This document shows, piece by piece, positions 16,493 through 26,124 of a stretch of 64,000 nt of DNA (its first letter is position 1; each line of letters opens with the position of its first letter). Where the stretch lies: NCBI GenBank assembly GCA_963707125.1, contig CAVPOU010000015.1:248001-312000 (forward strand), given 5' to 3'. The notes under the pieces are model-generated. The model made no database searches. It was not told the origin of the DNA and saw only the letters and a program-made list of their open reading frames with translations. The position numbers and the translations under genes are program-made. The DNA comes from CAVPDE01 sp963707125. GTDB taxonomy: Bacteria; Desulfobacterota; DSM-4660; Desulfatiglandales; HGW-15.

Positions 16493-19183
16493 GTGTCTGT
16501 GAGTCTGGAGTTGATTGATGAGTATGGTCCCCGACATCGGTCGGTTCAAAGAAATAACTCGCGTGACGCGCTGCGTCGTGTGACCAATGCCCTGCTTGTG
16601 TTTCTCGACCTCATAGGCCTCTACTCCTTTCGCCGGGGCGATCAAGAAGCACAACTCAACCGGTTTCGGTCCCACCACATTGAGTTCCGCGGCCTTCTCA
16701 CGGCCAACAACAGCTTTTTGACCATCGTCGCCGAATTGGAGGACAGCCGATTGGGGGACTCCCTCCCCCACCCGGCATGGGTGAAGAAACAGGTTTTGCG
16801 CGCCGCCGTCGACGTCCACCGCATGGTGAAATGCCTCAACGCCATTTCCGACAACCGCTATCCGCAACTCGCGGAACGATATCAGTCCATCTCGGACGGA
16901 CTGGCCAAACGGCTGGAAGGGGTCTCTGACCTCGCCCCTTCGTCGTGGGCCCTGGACCTTTCTCAAATCCGGGCCCAGGACGCTTGGCTGGTGGGAGGAA
17001 AGATGGCCACCCTCGGGGAAATCCGAAACGTGGTCGGCTTGCCCACGCCCCCGGGGTTCGCGGTCACGGCGGAAGCCTACCAGAGCATGATTCGCGCCCA
17101 CGGATTCCTGCCGGGCGAAGATACCAACCTGCCCGTTACGGAGGGCGCCGGCCCCGATGGGGACCAGGAGCCCGTCTCAGACCGTTCTTCGAACCTCTCG
17201 ATCCCTCAGACGATCGAGGAGGCGATCCTGGACGCCTACGATCGGCTCTCTCAGAATCTCGGCGCGCCGCCCAGTGTGGCGGTCCGGTCCAGCGCCATTG
17301 GGGAGGACACGGCTTATTCCTTCACAGGGCAGTTTCTTACCCTTCTGAATGTGAAGAGGGAGGGACTGATCGAGGCGTACCGGAAGGTCGTTGAAAGCCT
17401 CTTCTCCGCCGAGGCCGTTCACTATCGGAAGCTGCACGAACTCGCAGCGAGCGCCATGCCGGTCGGCTTCCTGGTCATGGCTGACGCGGTGGCGAGCGGG
17501 GTTGTGTACACCGCCGACCCCTCCCGTCCCGAGGCCCGGGTCGTCCTGGTCCACGTGGTCAAGGGCCTTGGGCCGAGTCTCGTGGACGGCCGGACCTCAC
17601 CCGAGGCCATCACTGTCGAGCGTGATCCTGAGCTCCGGATCGGCATCCGGACCGCATCTCTTCAGACTTCCATGGTCGTGACCACCCCGTCAGGAGGGGT
17701 TCGGGACGAACCGCTCCCGAAGGAACTCGCGTCTGAACCGTGCTTGAGTGATGAGGAAGTGCTGTCGCTCTCCCGCATGGCCGTCACCGTCGAAGCCCAT
17801 TTCGGCGGCCCCCAGGACATCGAATGGGCCATGGACGAGGAGCGCCGTCTGTGGCTGCTCCAGTCGCGGCCTCTTCGCATGGCAGCATCCTCGGACGAGG
17901 CAGCCGCACCGCCGGTCGAAGGATACCCGTTGCTCCTGGAAGGGGGGGACACGGCCTTTCCGGGAGTGGGGTCCGGTCCGGTGGTGCGCATGGACGAAGA
18001 GGGAGACATGGACCAGTTTCCGGAGGGCGCGGTGCTGGTGGCCCCTCGCTCTTCCCCCCGGTTCGTTCGGCTTATGTCCAAGGCAGCGGCCATCGTGACC
18101 GATTTCGGCGGCGTCACCGGCCACATGGCCGCACTGACCCGCGAGTTCCATGTGCCCGCCCTGCTCAACACCCGCGTCGCGACCGGACTGTTGAAGGCAG
18201 GGGGCCGAGTGACCGTGGACACCCGGGCCCGCCGAGTGTACGAGGGGATGGTCGCGGAATTGCTGGAGGCGGAAACAAAAAGGGTCCGCGAAGACGAGCG
18301 CCTGCGCCAGGACAAGACCACCCCGGCCTTCCATTTACTGAATTCCGTGTCTGAGCTTGTCGCCTCCTTGAACCTCGTCGACCCTCGCTCTCCCACTTTC
18401 TCGCCGGAAAACTGCAGCAGCCTGCACGACATCGCCCGCTTCGTCCACGAGAAATCCTACGAGGAGATGTTCGGGATGGGGGAACACATGGGCGACCTGC
18501 GAGGGGTCAGCAGCCACCTCGACGTCTTTCTCCCCATTGATTTGTACCTCATCGATCTGGGAGATGGGATCGATGCACCAGCAGGGACGCGGCGCCTGAA
18601 GATTGCTCAGGTCCTCAGCGCCCCGCTCAAGGCCCTCCTCGCCGGAATGCTGGACAAACGCATCCAGCGTTTCGGTCCCCGCCCCATGGACCTTCGCGGG
18701 TTCATGTCCATCATGGCGAGGCACGCGGTCAACAACCCGGAGGAGGAACGAACGTTTCGCGATCCGTGTTACGCGCTGATCTCCGATGAATACCTCAATT
18801 ACACGGCACGGGTGGGTTATCACTTCGGGGTCGTGGACGCTTATTGCGGGGAGGCGATCAACAAGAATTACATCAGCATTCTGTTTCGGGGAGGGGCGGC
18901 GGACTACATCCGCCGCCATCGGCGAATCAGGGCGATCGCAGGGATTCTCGATCACTACGGTTTTACAACGGCCATACGGGGGGACGCCATGACCGCTCGA
19001 CTTAGCAAAAGAGGCCAGCAGGAAACGGCGAGCCAGTTGGAAATGGTCGGGAGGCTTCTCCAGTTCTTCCGCCAGATGGACGCGGCCATGACTTCGGAAG
19101 AGGCCGTCACCCGGACGAAGGAGGCGTTCATCCGGGGCGACTTCTCATTCGGGGAAGAGCAATCCAAAAGCAGCACAGATTAG
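16493..19183 (+). CDS. PEP-synthase-like protein without the PEP-binding barrel, novel C-terminal domain
   Basis: An 896-residue protein. Order: helical N-terminal domain (about 40-160), PPDK_N ATP-grasp domain (about 160-470: GGKMATLGEI, VAVRSSAIGED, QDIEWAMDEERRLWLLQSRPL), phosphohistidine domain (about 490-590: DFGGVTGHMAALTREFHVPAL, His in GHM), then a 300-residue C-terminal domain in place of the PEP/pyruvate TIM barrel. That last domain shares HDIxRFxHEKSxxEMF and NYISxxFxGGAADxxRR with the paralogue at 55807. The acceptor of the phosphoryl group is unknown; PEP synthase and rifampin phosphotransferase use the same first two domains. Start is uncertain: GTG 16493 lacks an RBS, and comparison with the paralogue favours GTG 16580 or 16598. 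Confidence 0.85.
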   Translation: MSVSLELIDEYGPRHRSVQRNNSRDALRRVTNALLVFLDLIGLYSFRRGDQEAQLNRFRSHHIEFRGLLTANNSFLTIVAELEDSRLGDSLPHPAWVKKQVLRAAVDVHRMVKCLNAISDNRYPQLAERYQSISDGLAKRLEGVSDLAPSSWALDLSQIRAQDAWLVGGKMATLGEIRNVVGLPTPPGFAVTAEAYQSMIRAHGFLPGEDTNLPVTEGAGPDGDQEPVSDRSSNLSIPQTIEEAILDAYDRLSQNLGAPPSVAVRSSAIGEDTAYSFTGQFLTLLNVKREGLIEAYRKVVESLFSAEAVHYRKLHELAASAMPVGFLVMADAVASGVVYTADPSRPEARVVLVHVVKGLGPSLVDGRTSPEAITVERDPELRIGIRTASLQTSMVVTTPSGGVRDEPLPKELASEPCLSDEEVLSLSRMAVTVEAHFGGPQDIEWAMDEERRLWLLQSRPLRMAASSDEAAAPPVEGYPLLLEGGDTAFPGVGSGPVVRMDEEGDMDQFPEGAVLVAPRSSPRFVRLMSKAAAIVTDFGGVTGHMAALTREFHVPALLNTRVATGLLKAGGRVTVDTRARRVYEGMVAELLEAETKRVREDERLRQDKTTPAFHLLNSVSELVASLNLVDPRSPTFSPENCSSLHDIARFVHEKSYEEMFGMGEHMGDLRGVSSHLDVFLPIDLYLIDLGDGIDAPAGTRRLKIAQVLSAPLKALLAGMLDKRIQRFGPRPMDLRGFMSIMARHAVNNPEEERTFRDPCYALISDEYLNYTARVGYHFGVVDAYCGEAINKNYISILFRGGAADYIRRHRRIRAIAGILDHYGFTTAIRGDAMTARLSKRGQQETASQLEMVGRLLQFFRQMDAAMTSEEAVTRTKEAFIRGDFSFGEEQSKSSTD

Positions 19184-19202
19184 ATCTCTGATCGAACCCT
19201 CC

Positions 19203-19425
19203 GGTGGCACGGACAAGCTTTTATCCGCTCGGCGGATGCTTGTCCGTGGTATCTCGCCGGATTCACCCCTCGAACTCACGGACAAACACAGTTTGTCCGT
19301 GCCACCCTTATCCGTCTCGCTCCGGTGGCACGGACAAGTTCTACTTGTCCGTGGTAGCGCCGGATCTTTCCTTCTTGCTCACGGACAAACACAGTTTGTC
19401 CGTGCCACCGTTTGCCCGTGCCACC
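19203..19425. repeat. REP array 1 (GTGGCACGGACAAG family)
   Basis: Two composite units, each opening GGTGGCACGGACAAG and closing TTTGTCCGTGCCACC, with an internal hairpin in each half. The first hairpin has an enlarged loop with its own stem (ATCCGCTCGGCGGAT). The array starts 20 bases after the PEP-synthase-like stop and runs to the receiver gene on the other strand, where it could act as a two-way terminator. It belongs to the repeats around the RAYT gene at 36143. Confidence 0.85.
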
Positions 19426-19449
19426 CCTGTTCTTCATCACTTCTAGTTT

Positions 19450-19878
19450 CTATTTCTGGGGCTTTTCAGGCGTCTTCCCCTCGGCGACCCGGATCTTTTC
19501 CTCCATGATCTGCCCCCTTGCAAACGCTTCTTCCGCTTTCGCAATGAGTTCGTCGATGTCAATGGGCTTCATCAGGTAATCCGTTGCGCCGGACCTGAGC
19601 CCCTCCAAGGCGGAGTCCACTGTGCCGTGGCCCGTGAGCATGACCACCTGCACCAAGGGGTACCGGCTCTTGACGGCCTTTAGGACGGCGACCCCGTCCA
19701 TACCGGGCATCTTCACATCCAGGATCAACACGTGGACGCTTTCTCCTATCAGCTTCTCAAGGGCCTCGTGGCCGCTTGTCGCCGTGGTTACGTGGATGCC
19801 TTTTCTTTCAAGCAGCTTCTTCGTTGTAAAGAGGAAACCCTCCTCATCATCGACCAGCATAATTCTCATCTTATCCAT
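19450..19878 (-). CDS. Single-domain response regulator
   Basis: A 142-residue receiver beginning MDKMRIMLVDDEEGFLFTTKKLLERKG. ATG 19878 is preferred over 19890 because AGGGAC lies just upstream. Phospho-acceptor Asp in VLILDVKMPGMDG, Thr in LTGHGT, Lys in LMKPID; a charged helical tail (AEEAFARGQIMEEKIRVAEG) follows. It is nearly the same protein as the receiver at 48418 in sequence and tail. The kinase starting at 21876 is upstream on the same strand, about 250 bases away across a repeat; the 49023-48418 kinase/receiver pair is the matching arrangement. Confidence 0.92.
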   Translation of the reverse strand: MDKMRIMLVDDEEGFLFTTKKLLERKGIHVTTATSGHEALEKLIGESVHVLILDVKMPGMDGVAVLKAVKSRYPLVQVVMLTGHGTVDSALEGLRSGATDYLMKPIDIDELIAKAEEAFARGQIMEEKIRVAEGKTPEKPQK

Positions 19879-19990
19879 GTTGTCCCTCATGACTCATGAG
19901 CATTTATCATTTACTTGAAATCCAAACACCCTATCTCAACCCATAATGATCAATGTTCAATGTTGATGTGTTCGTAAGAAGTCACCCAAG

Positions 19991-20062
19991 CCGTCACCCC
20001 GGCGGAAGCCGGGGTCCAGAACTGCTTGTTTCTGCTGGATTCCGGCTTCCGCCGGAATGACG
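19991..20062. repeat. Interspersed palindromic repeat (family R3)
   Basis: Two facing palindromes, CCCCGGCGGAAGCCGGGG and ATTCCGGCTTCCGCCGGAAT, bracketed by GTCA and TGAC. Related copies lie at 44061-44132, 55229-55300 and, as a half, at 63768-63799. This is a common type of bacterial interspersed repeat. Confidence 0.75.
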
Positions 20063-20130
20063 AAGAAGGGTCTTTTCTGACTTTTTGTGAAGCCGTCAAT
20101 GTTCAATGCACAATGTTCAATGCTAAATGA

Positions 20131-21876
20131 TCAATGCCCAATGACCTCGGTGGCGGACTCCTCCAAATCGCACTGGGTCTGTCGTGCACTGCTTGCCGGG
20201 AGACGAACCACAAAGGTGGTGCCCACTCCCCTCTGGCTCTCCACCTCCATGGTGCCGCCCATCCCTTCAATAATCCCATAGCAGACGTACAGGCCCAACC
20301 CGGTCCCCTTTCCCGGTGGTTTGGTGGTGAAGAAAGGCGCAAAAATTTTCTTGAGGTTATCAGGGCTGATCCCCGCGCCGTTGTCCCTCACGGAAAGCTT
20401 CACCCTTCCGTTCGTGTCAGGGCCTGCCTGGATGGAAAGCTCTCCACCCTCACAACCGTGTCTCTCCGTGATGGCATCGATGGCGTTGTTCAATAGATTC
20501 AGCAGGACTTGCTGGAGCTGAGAGGGATCAGATCGAAGGAGAGGGGTCTGCTCCGAGATCTCTTTTTTCAGGCGGATTCCTTGAACGCTCGCTTTCTTGG
20601 TGATCATGGAGGTCACCTGGGAGATAAACGCGCCCAGGTCCACATCGTTCTCCGTGGGCTCGCTCTTCCTTCCGAACTCCAGGATCGTCTGGGTGATCTT
20701 GGAGCAGCGTTCGATCTGGAGCTTGAGTTGATCTAGAGTCTCTTCCAGGTCTTTGATGTCCGGCTCCTTCAGGTCCCCCTTCTTCTTCAGGTCGGAGAAG
20801 ATCATTTCGATAAGGGCTCGATCGGATTTCATGATCTGGAGGGGGTTGTTGATCTCATGGGCAAAGCCGGCAGCCATCTGGCCGAGCTCCGCGAGACGCG
20901 TGGCCCGGACGAGCTGCTGGCCGAGCTGGTGTTTTTCCTCATCGATCCGCTGCATCCGCCGAATGATCTGACGGGTAAGGGTGTAGGCCAGGATCGTGAT
21001 GGTCACCCCGCCGAGGATCATGATCAGAAGAATCATGAAGGTGGCGGAGCGAAGTGCCTTGAAGGCATCGGCCGTTTCCTGCCGCACCACCAACAACCAC
21101 TCTTTTTCTTGCAACCACGTGGTGGCGAAGAGGAACTCGTCGCCCCGGGCATCTTTTCTGATGAAAATCCGGACTCCCGGCTGGGGTTTCTTTTCATGAA
21201 CATCGTCCGGGTCCTGGGCGAGGAGATTGCCTCCGGAGCGGCGTGCGGTCTGAAAGATTCCCCGGCTGTTGAGGAGGTAGGCTTCTCCTGTCTTTCCGAT
21301 GCGCACCTTTTCCACCAGTTCGTTGAACACATGGGTGTCGATGGTCGCCCGTATCACCCACGTCTTTCCCGACTCTTCCCTCTTGAGGGCAATGACAAAG
21401 TGAGGGATTCTCCGAAACCCGAGAAAAATGTCGCTGATGTAGTATCCCTCCTGGAGAACATGGCGGAACCATTCCTCTTTCCCATAATCAATGCCCACGA
21501 GCCGGTAGGGTCCCTGGTACATGACATGGATGCCGTCCTGGTCAAAGACCCCCAGGTCCACAAAGGCGTTGGAATAGCGCTGGAGCTGCGTAAACAGATT
21601 GTAAAACCTCTCGGGATCTGTGAGATCCGCGTAGCTGTTGGTATTGAGGATGAATCCGAGGTCTCCGCGCCTTTCTCTCAGGAAGCCGTCGATCATCTGG
21701 CGGTGGTCTTCCACGATGCGGTTCATGGTCGCCAGGGTGCTCGTCTCGAGAGAGGTCTTGAAGTGGTAGTAGCCTATGCCGAGCACGGCAATCAAAGGGA
21801 TGACCGGCACAAGGATCATGCAAAAGAAAATCATCCTTCTCATGCCGGTGTATCGATCTTTTTCCGGAAAGCCCAC
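20131..21876 (-). CDS. Cache-domain sensor histidine kinase
   Basis: A 581-residue kinase, taking GTG 21876 (RBS GAGGGGGT) as start; the frame opens at TTG 21912. TM1 (about 12-33, MIFFCMILVPVIPLIAVLGIGYY), dCache domain (34-280, with YQGPYRLVGIDYG, EEWFRHV, SDIFLGFRRIPHF and KVRIGKTGEAYLLNSRG), TM2 (about 290-312), HisKA with ELGQMAAGFAHEINNPL, HATPase_c with LNLLNNAIDAI, DNGAGIS and GKGTGLGLYV. It is the closest paralogue of the kinase at 49023 and pairs with the receiver at 19450. The C terminus ends with a short tail (QTQCDLEESATEVIGH). Confidence 0.93.
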   Translation of the reverse strand: MGFPEKDRYTGMRRMIFFCMILVPVIPLIAVLGIGYYHFKTSLETSTLATMNRIVEDHRQMIDGFLRERRGDLGFILNTNSYADLTDPERFYNLFTQLQRYSNAFVDLGVFDQDGIHVMYQGPYRLVGIDYGKEEWFRHVLQEGYYISDIFLGFRRIPHFVIALKREESGKTWVIRATIDTHVFNELVEKVRIGKTGEAYLLNSRGIFQTARRSGGNLLAQDPDDVHEKKPQPGVRIFIRKDARGDEFLFATTWLQEKEWLLVVRQETADAFKALRSATFMILLIMILGGVTITILAYTLTRQIIRRMQRIDEEKHQLGQQLVRATRLAELGQMAAGFAHEINNPLQIMKSDRALIEMIFSDLKKKGDLKEPDIKDLEETLDQLKLQIERCSKITQTILEFGRKSEPTENDVDLGAFISQVTSMITKKASVQGIRLKKEISEQTPLLRSDPSQLQQVLLNLLNNAIDAITERHGCEGGELSIQAGPDTNGRVKLSVRDNGAGISPDNLKKIFAPFFTTKPPGKGTGLGLYVCYGIIEGMGGTMEVESQRGVGTTFVVRLPASSARQTQCDLEESATEVIGH

Positions 21877-21974
21877 CTTTACCCCCTCTTTTGCGCCGTC
21901 TTGCCGGAGCAAGACGCTTCTGCTTCACGGTCGCTAGTGTAATGTCTCCGTGTTTGCTTGCCAATGCCCCTTTG

Positions 21975-22080
21975 CTTCCCCCTCCCCTAACCCCTCCCAC
22001 CAGGGGAGGGGGATTCTGAGCGATGAGCAATATTTTCCTCCCCCTCGATGGGGGAGGCGAGGTGGGGGTGAAGAGAAGAG
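21975..22080. repeat. R2 element fragments
   Basis: Two palindromic blocks (CCCCTCCCACCAGGGGAGGGG at 21989-22009 in part, and CTCCCCCATCGAGGGGGAGG-type at 22039-22057) lie upstream of the kinase gene and match parts of the full R2 element, without the TGTCCGACAA ends. Confidence 0.6.
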
Positions 22081-22157
22081 GATACAACTCAAATTAATTT
22101 TTGTTAGCACAGGGGCAAGAACCCGTCAACGTTAATATTGCTGCGAGGTTTACACTG

Positions 22158-22351
22158 GCAGGATGCTGAAAAAGACCCTGCTCGCAGGTTGCTCAAAAAC
22201 GCTCAGATACAAGGCGACCGACAATCTTTATCCGCCGGCGGGCCGAGGAGTGAGTCCCGCACAATGCTGCGGGACGCAACAAGCCTGTCCCGTGCTAGAC
22301 ACGGGAAGGGATGAGGGCAACGCCGTAGATGAGCGTTTTTCAGCAACCTGC
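22158..22351. mobile_element. MITE-like palindromic element with 16-bp inverted ends (family R7)
   Basis: GCAGGATGCTGAAAAA (22158-22173) and TTTTTCAGCAACCTGC (22336-22351) are inverted repeats matching at 15 of 16 positions. Inner parts are also complementary (AAAAACGCTCAGAT / GATGAGCGTTTTT). The element is 194 bp and non-coding, with a palindrome GTCCCGCACAATGCTGCGGGAC inside. Its right end coincides with the stop codon of the minus-strand gene at 22351. Confidence 0.6.
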
Positions 22352-23157
22352 TAAAAGACGGGATTGGGGAAGGTAACCATGCTTCGCGGGTTTTCTACCA
22401 TCCTGTACATCACCGGAGAGGCCCACCCTTCGTCAAGAACGCCATCCTCTATTTCCATGAGAACTCCGTCATGGATCGCCCAGCTTCGACCTCTCACGGT
22501 GTTCGCGAACTCCGGTTTGCGGAAGGGCGTGCTGCCGTCCAGCTTCCGGTGCAGCTTTTCTCCTGGTTGAAAGAGCTCATGAATCCTCTTCATCTGGGCA
22601 TATCCGCTGAAATAGCTGAACCCGTGCTTCTCGTAGGTGACGGCATTGTGGTAGAAAAGAGCTTCCAGGCGGATCGTCTTTACATCCAGGATCCTGCAGA
22701 AGAAATCGAGCGCGAAAACCAGGTCCCGGGTGACTCCGAGGCCCTTCCGGATTTGCCCGGGGAAGAGACCAGCCTCGACTGCTCTGACTTCTTCAGAAAT
22801 GTTCCGCGAGGCCCATCCAAAGAGGGTGTCTCGCCCTTCTTCATCGACATGGGTATTGAACTTGGGCGAAGCCGGATCATTCACGACAAGAAAATCCCAC
22901 TCCACCTGGGTGAAATCCGCGGCATCCGTCAGCTGAAAGGAAAAAATCGGGTCCTCGGTTCCCGGAGGTTTGACCTCAATGAGTGTGGTCCGATCTCCCT
23001 GAGGGCAGAAAAAGCGCGCCGCCTTTTCTCCCTGCTCGTCGCAAAGAGATACGGGATCGATCCTGAAACGGCGGTAAAGGGAGGGCGGGATGAGAATCCG
23101 GTAAAACCCTTCCTTTTCCATCCGGTACAGGCGATTGATTCTCTGAATCCAGGGCAT
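22351..23157 (-). CDS. GNAT-like protein beside a deacetylase, function unknown
   Basis: A 268-residue soluble protein. I do not recognise it as a whole, but about residues 125-200 have GNAT-acetyltransferase features: RKGLGVTRDLVFALDFFC resembles the acetyl-CoA pyrophosphate loop, and YHNAVTYEKHGFSYF the final helix-strand (NxxAxxxYEKxGF). The N-terminal 110 residues (EKEGFYRILIPPSLYRRF) look like a separate beta domain. It is divergent from the histone-deacetylase-family gene at 23374, and a second deacetylase/GNAT pair sits at 30707-33059, which supports a shared acylation function. ATG 23157 has only a weak RBS. The stop touches the repeat element at 22158. Confidence 0.65.
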   Translation of the reverse strand: MPWIQRINRLYRMEKEGFYRILIPPSLYRRFRIDPVSLCDEQGEKAARFFCPQGDRTTLIEVKPPGTEDPIFSFQLTDAADFTQVEWDFLVVNDPASPKFNTHVDEEGRDTLFGWASRNISEEVRAVEAGLFPGQIRKGLGVTRDLVFALDFFCRILDVKTIRLEALFYHNAVTYEKHGFSYFSGYAQMKRIHELFQPGEKLHRKLDGSTPFRKPEFANTVRGRSWAIHDGVLMEIEDGVLDEGWASPVMYRMVENPRSMVTFPNPVF

Positions 23158-23305
23158 GAGGTACGCTCTTCAACCGAAACGTGAAGACGATCGAGGTGAT
23201 CGTGCTATTTCCATTAGAGTATTTTTCGCTCCGTGTCAAAAGAAACTCCTTTCTGGGATTGAGGAATTGGGGAATTTGAATGGAATTCGCAATTCCTGAA
23301 TTCAG

Positions 23306-23335
23306 TTGACCCTGCTTTTCGGCTTCTGCTAGGAT
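23306..23335 (+). promoter_or_regulatory. Sigma-70-like promoter for the deacetylase gene
   Basis: TTGACC (23306-23311) and TAGGAT (23330-23335) lie 18 bases apart, placing a start near 23342 and a 30-base leader ahead of ATG 23374. Confidence 0.5.
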
Positions 23336-23373
23336 GCGCAACAGTTCACAAGATCGACCATCTGACGAAATCC

Positions 23374-24552
23374 ATGGCGCCATCCTCTGATAGACTTCCA
23401 TCCCTCTTCGTGTATGCAGACGACATGGGCCGCTTCGAGTTTGGCCCGGATCATCCCTTCAAGCCCGAAAGAGCCACAAAGACTTACGATCTCTGCAATC
23501 GCTACGGCGTGCTCAATTATCCATGGATGGAAGTGGTGAACCCCGAGCCTCTTGACCCGGGCCTTCTGACTTTATATCACGAGCCCGAGTATCTTCAACT
23601 TCTCCAGGAAGCAAGCCGCGGTGAAGTCCGTCTCGAAATGCTCGCCTGTGGCCTTGGGACTCAGGACACCCCCATCATCAAGGGAATCTACGAATGGTCC
23701 TTGCGCGCTTCCGGGGGAACGCATCGCACCGCCATGGAGATTCTGGGCGGTCGCGCTCAGGTGGGATTCAACCCTCTGGGCGGTTTTCACCATGCCATGC
23801 CGGGCAACGCCGAAGGTTTCTGCTATGTCAACGACATCGTCATCGCCATTCTGGATGCCCTGCGCACTTATCCGGGCATCAAGATCGCTTACGTGGATTT
23901 CGATGCCCACCATGGAAACGGCGTTCAGGAGGCCTTCTATGAAGATCCCAGGGTCCTTTTCATTTCCGTCCACGAAACCGGACGCATCCTCTATCCCTGG
24001 TCCGGAAGCGAGACGGAAATAGGAAAAGGCGCCGGGGAAGGGTACACGGTCAACGTTCCCCTGGAACCGGGTACGGATGACGAGGTTTACTCCTATGTCC
24101 TGGACTCCGCGGTCTTCCCGATCCTCAAGGCCTTTGCTCCGGACTTCATCGTCGCAGAGATCGGAGCAGACACCCTGATCTCAGATCCTCTCACCCACCT
24201 GAAGCTCACCAACAACGGCTATCAGAAAGCCCTGCGGGGCATCATGCCCCTGTGCCGAAAGATCCTGGCCCTTGGCGGAGGTGGCTATGACCTCTACCGC
24301 ACCTCCCGCTGCTGGACCCTGGCCTGGTCCATTCTCAACCATGTAGAGCCTGTGGACGAGTTTGCCGGGCTGGTGGGCGGGATGATGTTCGGGCCTGAAA
24401 AAGAAGTGGGCAGTCTCTACGACCATGCCTTCTTGACGAAGGGAGAGGTCAAAGAGAAAGCCTTTCAGGAAGCCCGAAGAGCCGTTTCTTACATCCAAGA
24501 GAAAATTTTCCCGATCCACGGATCAAGTGAAACCAATCTTGATGGCTCGTAA
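23374..24552 (+). CDS. Histone-deacetylase-superfamily protein (AcuC-like)
   Basis: A 392-residue zinc hydrolase of the arginase/deacetylase fold. The N terminus (SLFVYADDMGRFEFGPDHPFKPERA) is typical of AcuC. Active-site features: the His pair in GGFHHAM (near 150), zinc ligands in VDFDAHHGNG (near 180), the later Asp in EIGADTLISDP (near 270) and the catalytic Tyr in LGGGGYDL (near 310). AcuC deacetylates and so reactivates acetyl-CoA synthetase in Bacillus; the Acs gene lies 3 kb away. It is divergent from a GNAT-like gene. The second deacetylase at 30707 differs in its motifs (PPGHHAEPD), so the two probably have different substrates. Confidence 0.88.
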   Translation: MAPSSDRLPSLFVYADDMGRFEFGPDHPFKPERATKTYDLCNRYGVLNYPWMEVVNPEPLDPGLLTLYHEPEYLQLLQEASRGEVRLEMLACGLGTQDTPIIKGIYEWSLRASGGTHRTAMEILGGRAQVGFNPLGGFHHAMPGNAEGFCYVNDIVIAILDALRTYPGIKIAYVDFDAHHGNGVQEAFYEDPRVLFISVHETGRILYPWSGSETEIGKGAGEGYTVNVPLEPGTDDEVYSYVLDSAVFPILKAFAPDFIVAEIGADTLISDPLTHLKLTNNGYQKALRGIMPLCRKILALGGGGYDLYRTSRCWTLAWSILNHVEPVDEFAGLVGGMMFGPEKEVGSLYDHAFLTKGEVKEKAFQEARRAVSYIQEKIFPIHGSSETNLDGS

Positions 24553-24863
24553 ACGCTCATGACACGACATCTTGTCGCCCCCGCGCATGAAAATGCTATT
24601 ATTCTGTGGGATAGGCAAAAGAGCGGTGGCTAAGAGATCGGCTTTTTATAGTGACTTGGATCCTGATTCGTAAACTGATCCAGCGACTTCCGGCATGTAC
24701 CCCCGACTGTGCCTCGCCACGCAACAGGCGATGGACGAACGGTAAAAAGACCTACACCGGATGTCGTATATAGCCGAAAGACCTCGCAGACCTGTCATCA
24801 CCACACCATCCAAAGCACGAAATAACCGAAATTCGAAACCTGTGCTGGATTGAAATTCAAAAG
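24553..24863. other. Intergenic region ahead of the IS110 remnant
   Basis: Mostly unique sequence without a gene or a recognisable RNA. The last part (24820-24860) has the usual CGAAATTCGAAAC-type words. It may hold the lost 5' end of the transposase gene, whose N terminus is missing. Confidence 0.3.
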
Positions 24864-26037
24864 ATGAATGTGATGGCCACAGTTGTTTGGAAAAGGAAAA
24901 CGGCCGCTGAGCGAAGATACGAGAGTTTTTGTCACCTTCTGAAGGCATTTTCGTCAGATGGTGCGTTGTTTGACGGGCTTGGGGTGGATCTGGCCGTTAT
25001 GGAGAGCACGGGCATTTTCTGGAAGAGCATCTTTGCTTGCCTCGAAGAGGCGGGGATCGCGACCTACGTCGTCAATGCCCGGCATGTGAAAAAGGTGCCT
25101 GGCCGAAAGACGGATGTGAGCGATAGCGAATGGCTGGCCACCCTTGGCCGTCTTGGCCTGCTGAAGCCTAGTTTCATTCCGCCCAAGGATCTCCGGGAAT
25201 TGCGGTTGATTACCCGTAGCGGATCAAGTTGCGAAGGATGTTGGCGGCGGAAACCAATCGGCTGCACAAGGTGCTTGATGATGCGGGCATCCGGCTGGGG
25301 GGTGTGGTCAGTGATATTAACGGCCTCTCTGCCGGCGCCCTGATCAGGGGTCTTATTGAAGGCAAAGCGCCCCAAGACATTGTGCCGCATGTCCATGGCA
25401 GGCTCAAGGAGAAGATCCCTCAACTCCTTGATGCGCTTGATGAGCCCCTGAGTGAGAGGCATCGTTTTTTGTTGCGCTTCCTTGAGGAGCATATCGGCTA
25501 TCTTGAGAAGGCGATGGCCAGTGTGGATGATTATCTGTTTGCAGCGATGAGCCCCTACCAAAAGCAATGGGAGATCCTGCAGACGATTCCGGGGATCGAT
25601 GCTGTAAGCGCCGCCATGCTGCTTGTGGAGATCGGGATAGAGATGCAATGTTTCGGCAGTGCTCACCGATTGGCCTCCTGGGCTGGGATGTGTCCTGGCA
25701 ATAATGAAAGCGCTGGAAAACAAAAAGGAGGTCGTACTCGCAAGGGCAATCACGTCGTTCGCCAAGTGCTTTGTGAGATCTCAACGCGGCCAGCAAGAGC
25801 AAGAGTCAGTTCAAAGGCCAGTATCAGGGGCTTGTGATCCGTCGGGGGCACAAGCGTGCAATTATCGCAGTGGGCCATAAAGTTCTGCGCGTCGTGTATG
25901 CAATGCTTAAGAGTCTTCAGCCTTACAGGGACCCGGAAATCGATTATACTCGATTGGTTGTGCAACGTAATGCTCCCCGGTGGCTTGCGGCTCTGAAGAG
26001 GTACGGTTTCCTGCCCGCTGTTGGCGCGGCAGCTTAA
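24864..26037 (+). pseudogene. Decayed IS110-family transposase
   Basis: Three frames together give an IS110 transposase. Frame 1 (24864-about 25220) has VDLAVMESTGIFWKSIF and VNARHVKKVPGRKTDVSDSEWLA, the DEDD-type catalytic domain. Frame 2 (about 25220-25785) has the coiled linker and the Transposase_20 region (LQTIPGIDAVSAAMLLVEIG, WAGMCPGNNESAGKQKGGRTRKGN). Frame 3 (about 25785-26037) has the C terminus (GHKVLRVVYAMLK). Single-base losses near 25220 and 25785 separate them, and the first 40 or so residues with the first catalytic Asp are absent. It cannot make an active enzyme. IS110 elements lack long inverted ends, so limits are uncertain. Confidence 0.85.
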
Positions 26038-26124
26038 CCACCTCTCATCCTGGTTGTCTTCTTCCGCTGATTCAGCGGAAACGGTGGAGTTTGTACTGTC
26101 ATGACCTATTATTTTCACGGTAAA

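Noticed and set aside
24646..24948. Reading frame of about 100 codons on the minus strand before the IS110 remnant
   Set aside because: No RBS, no recognisable domain and low-complexity composition; it overlaps the transposase remnant on the other strand.
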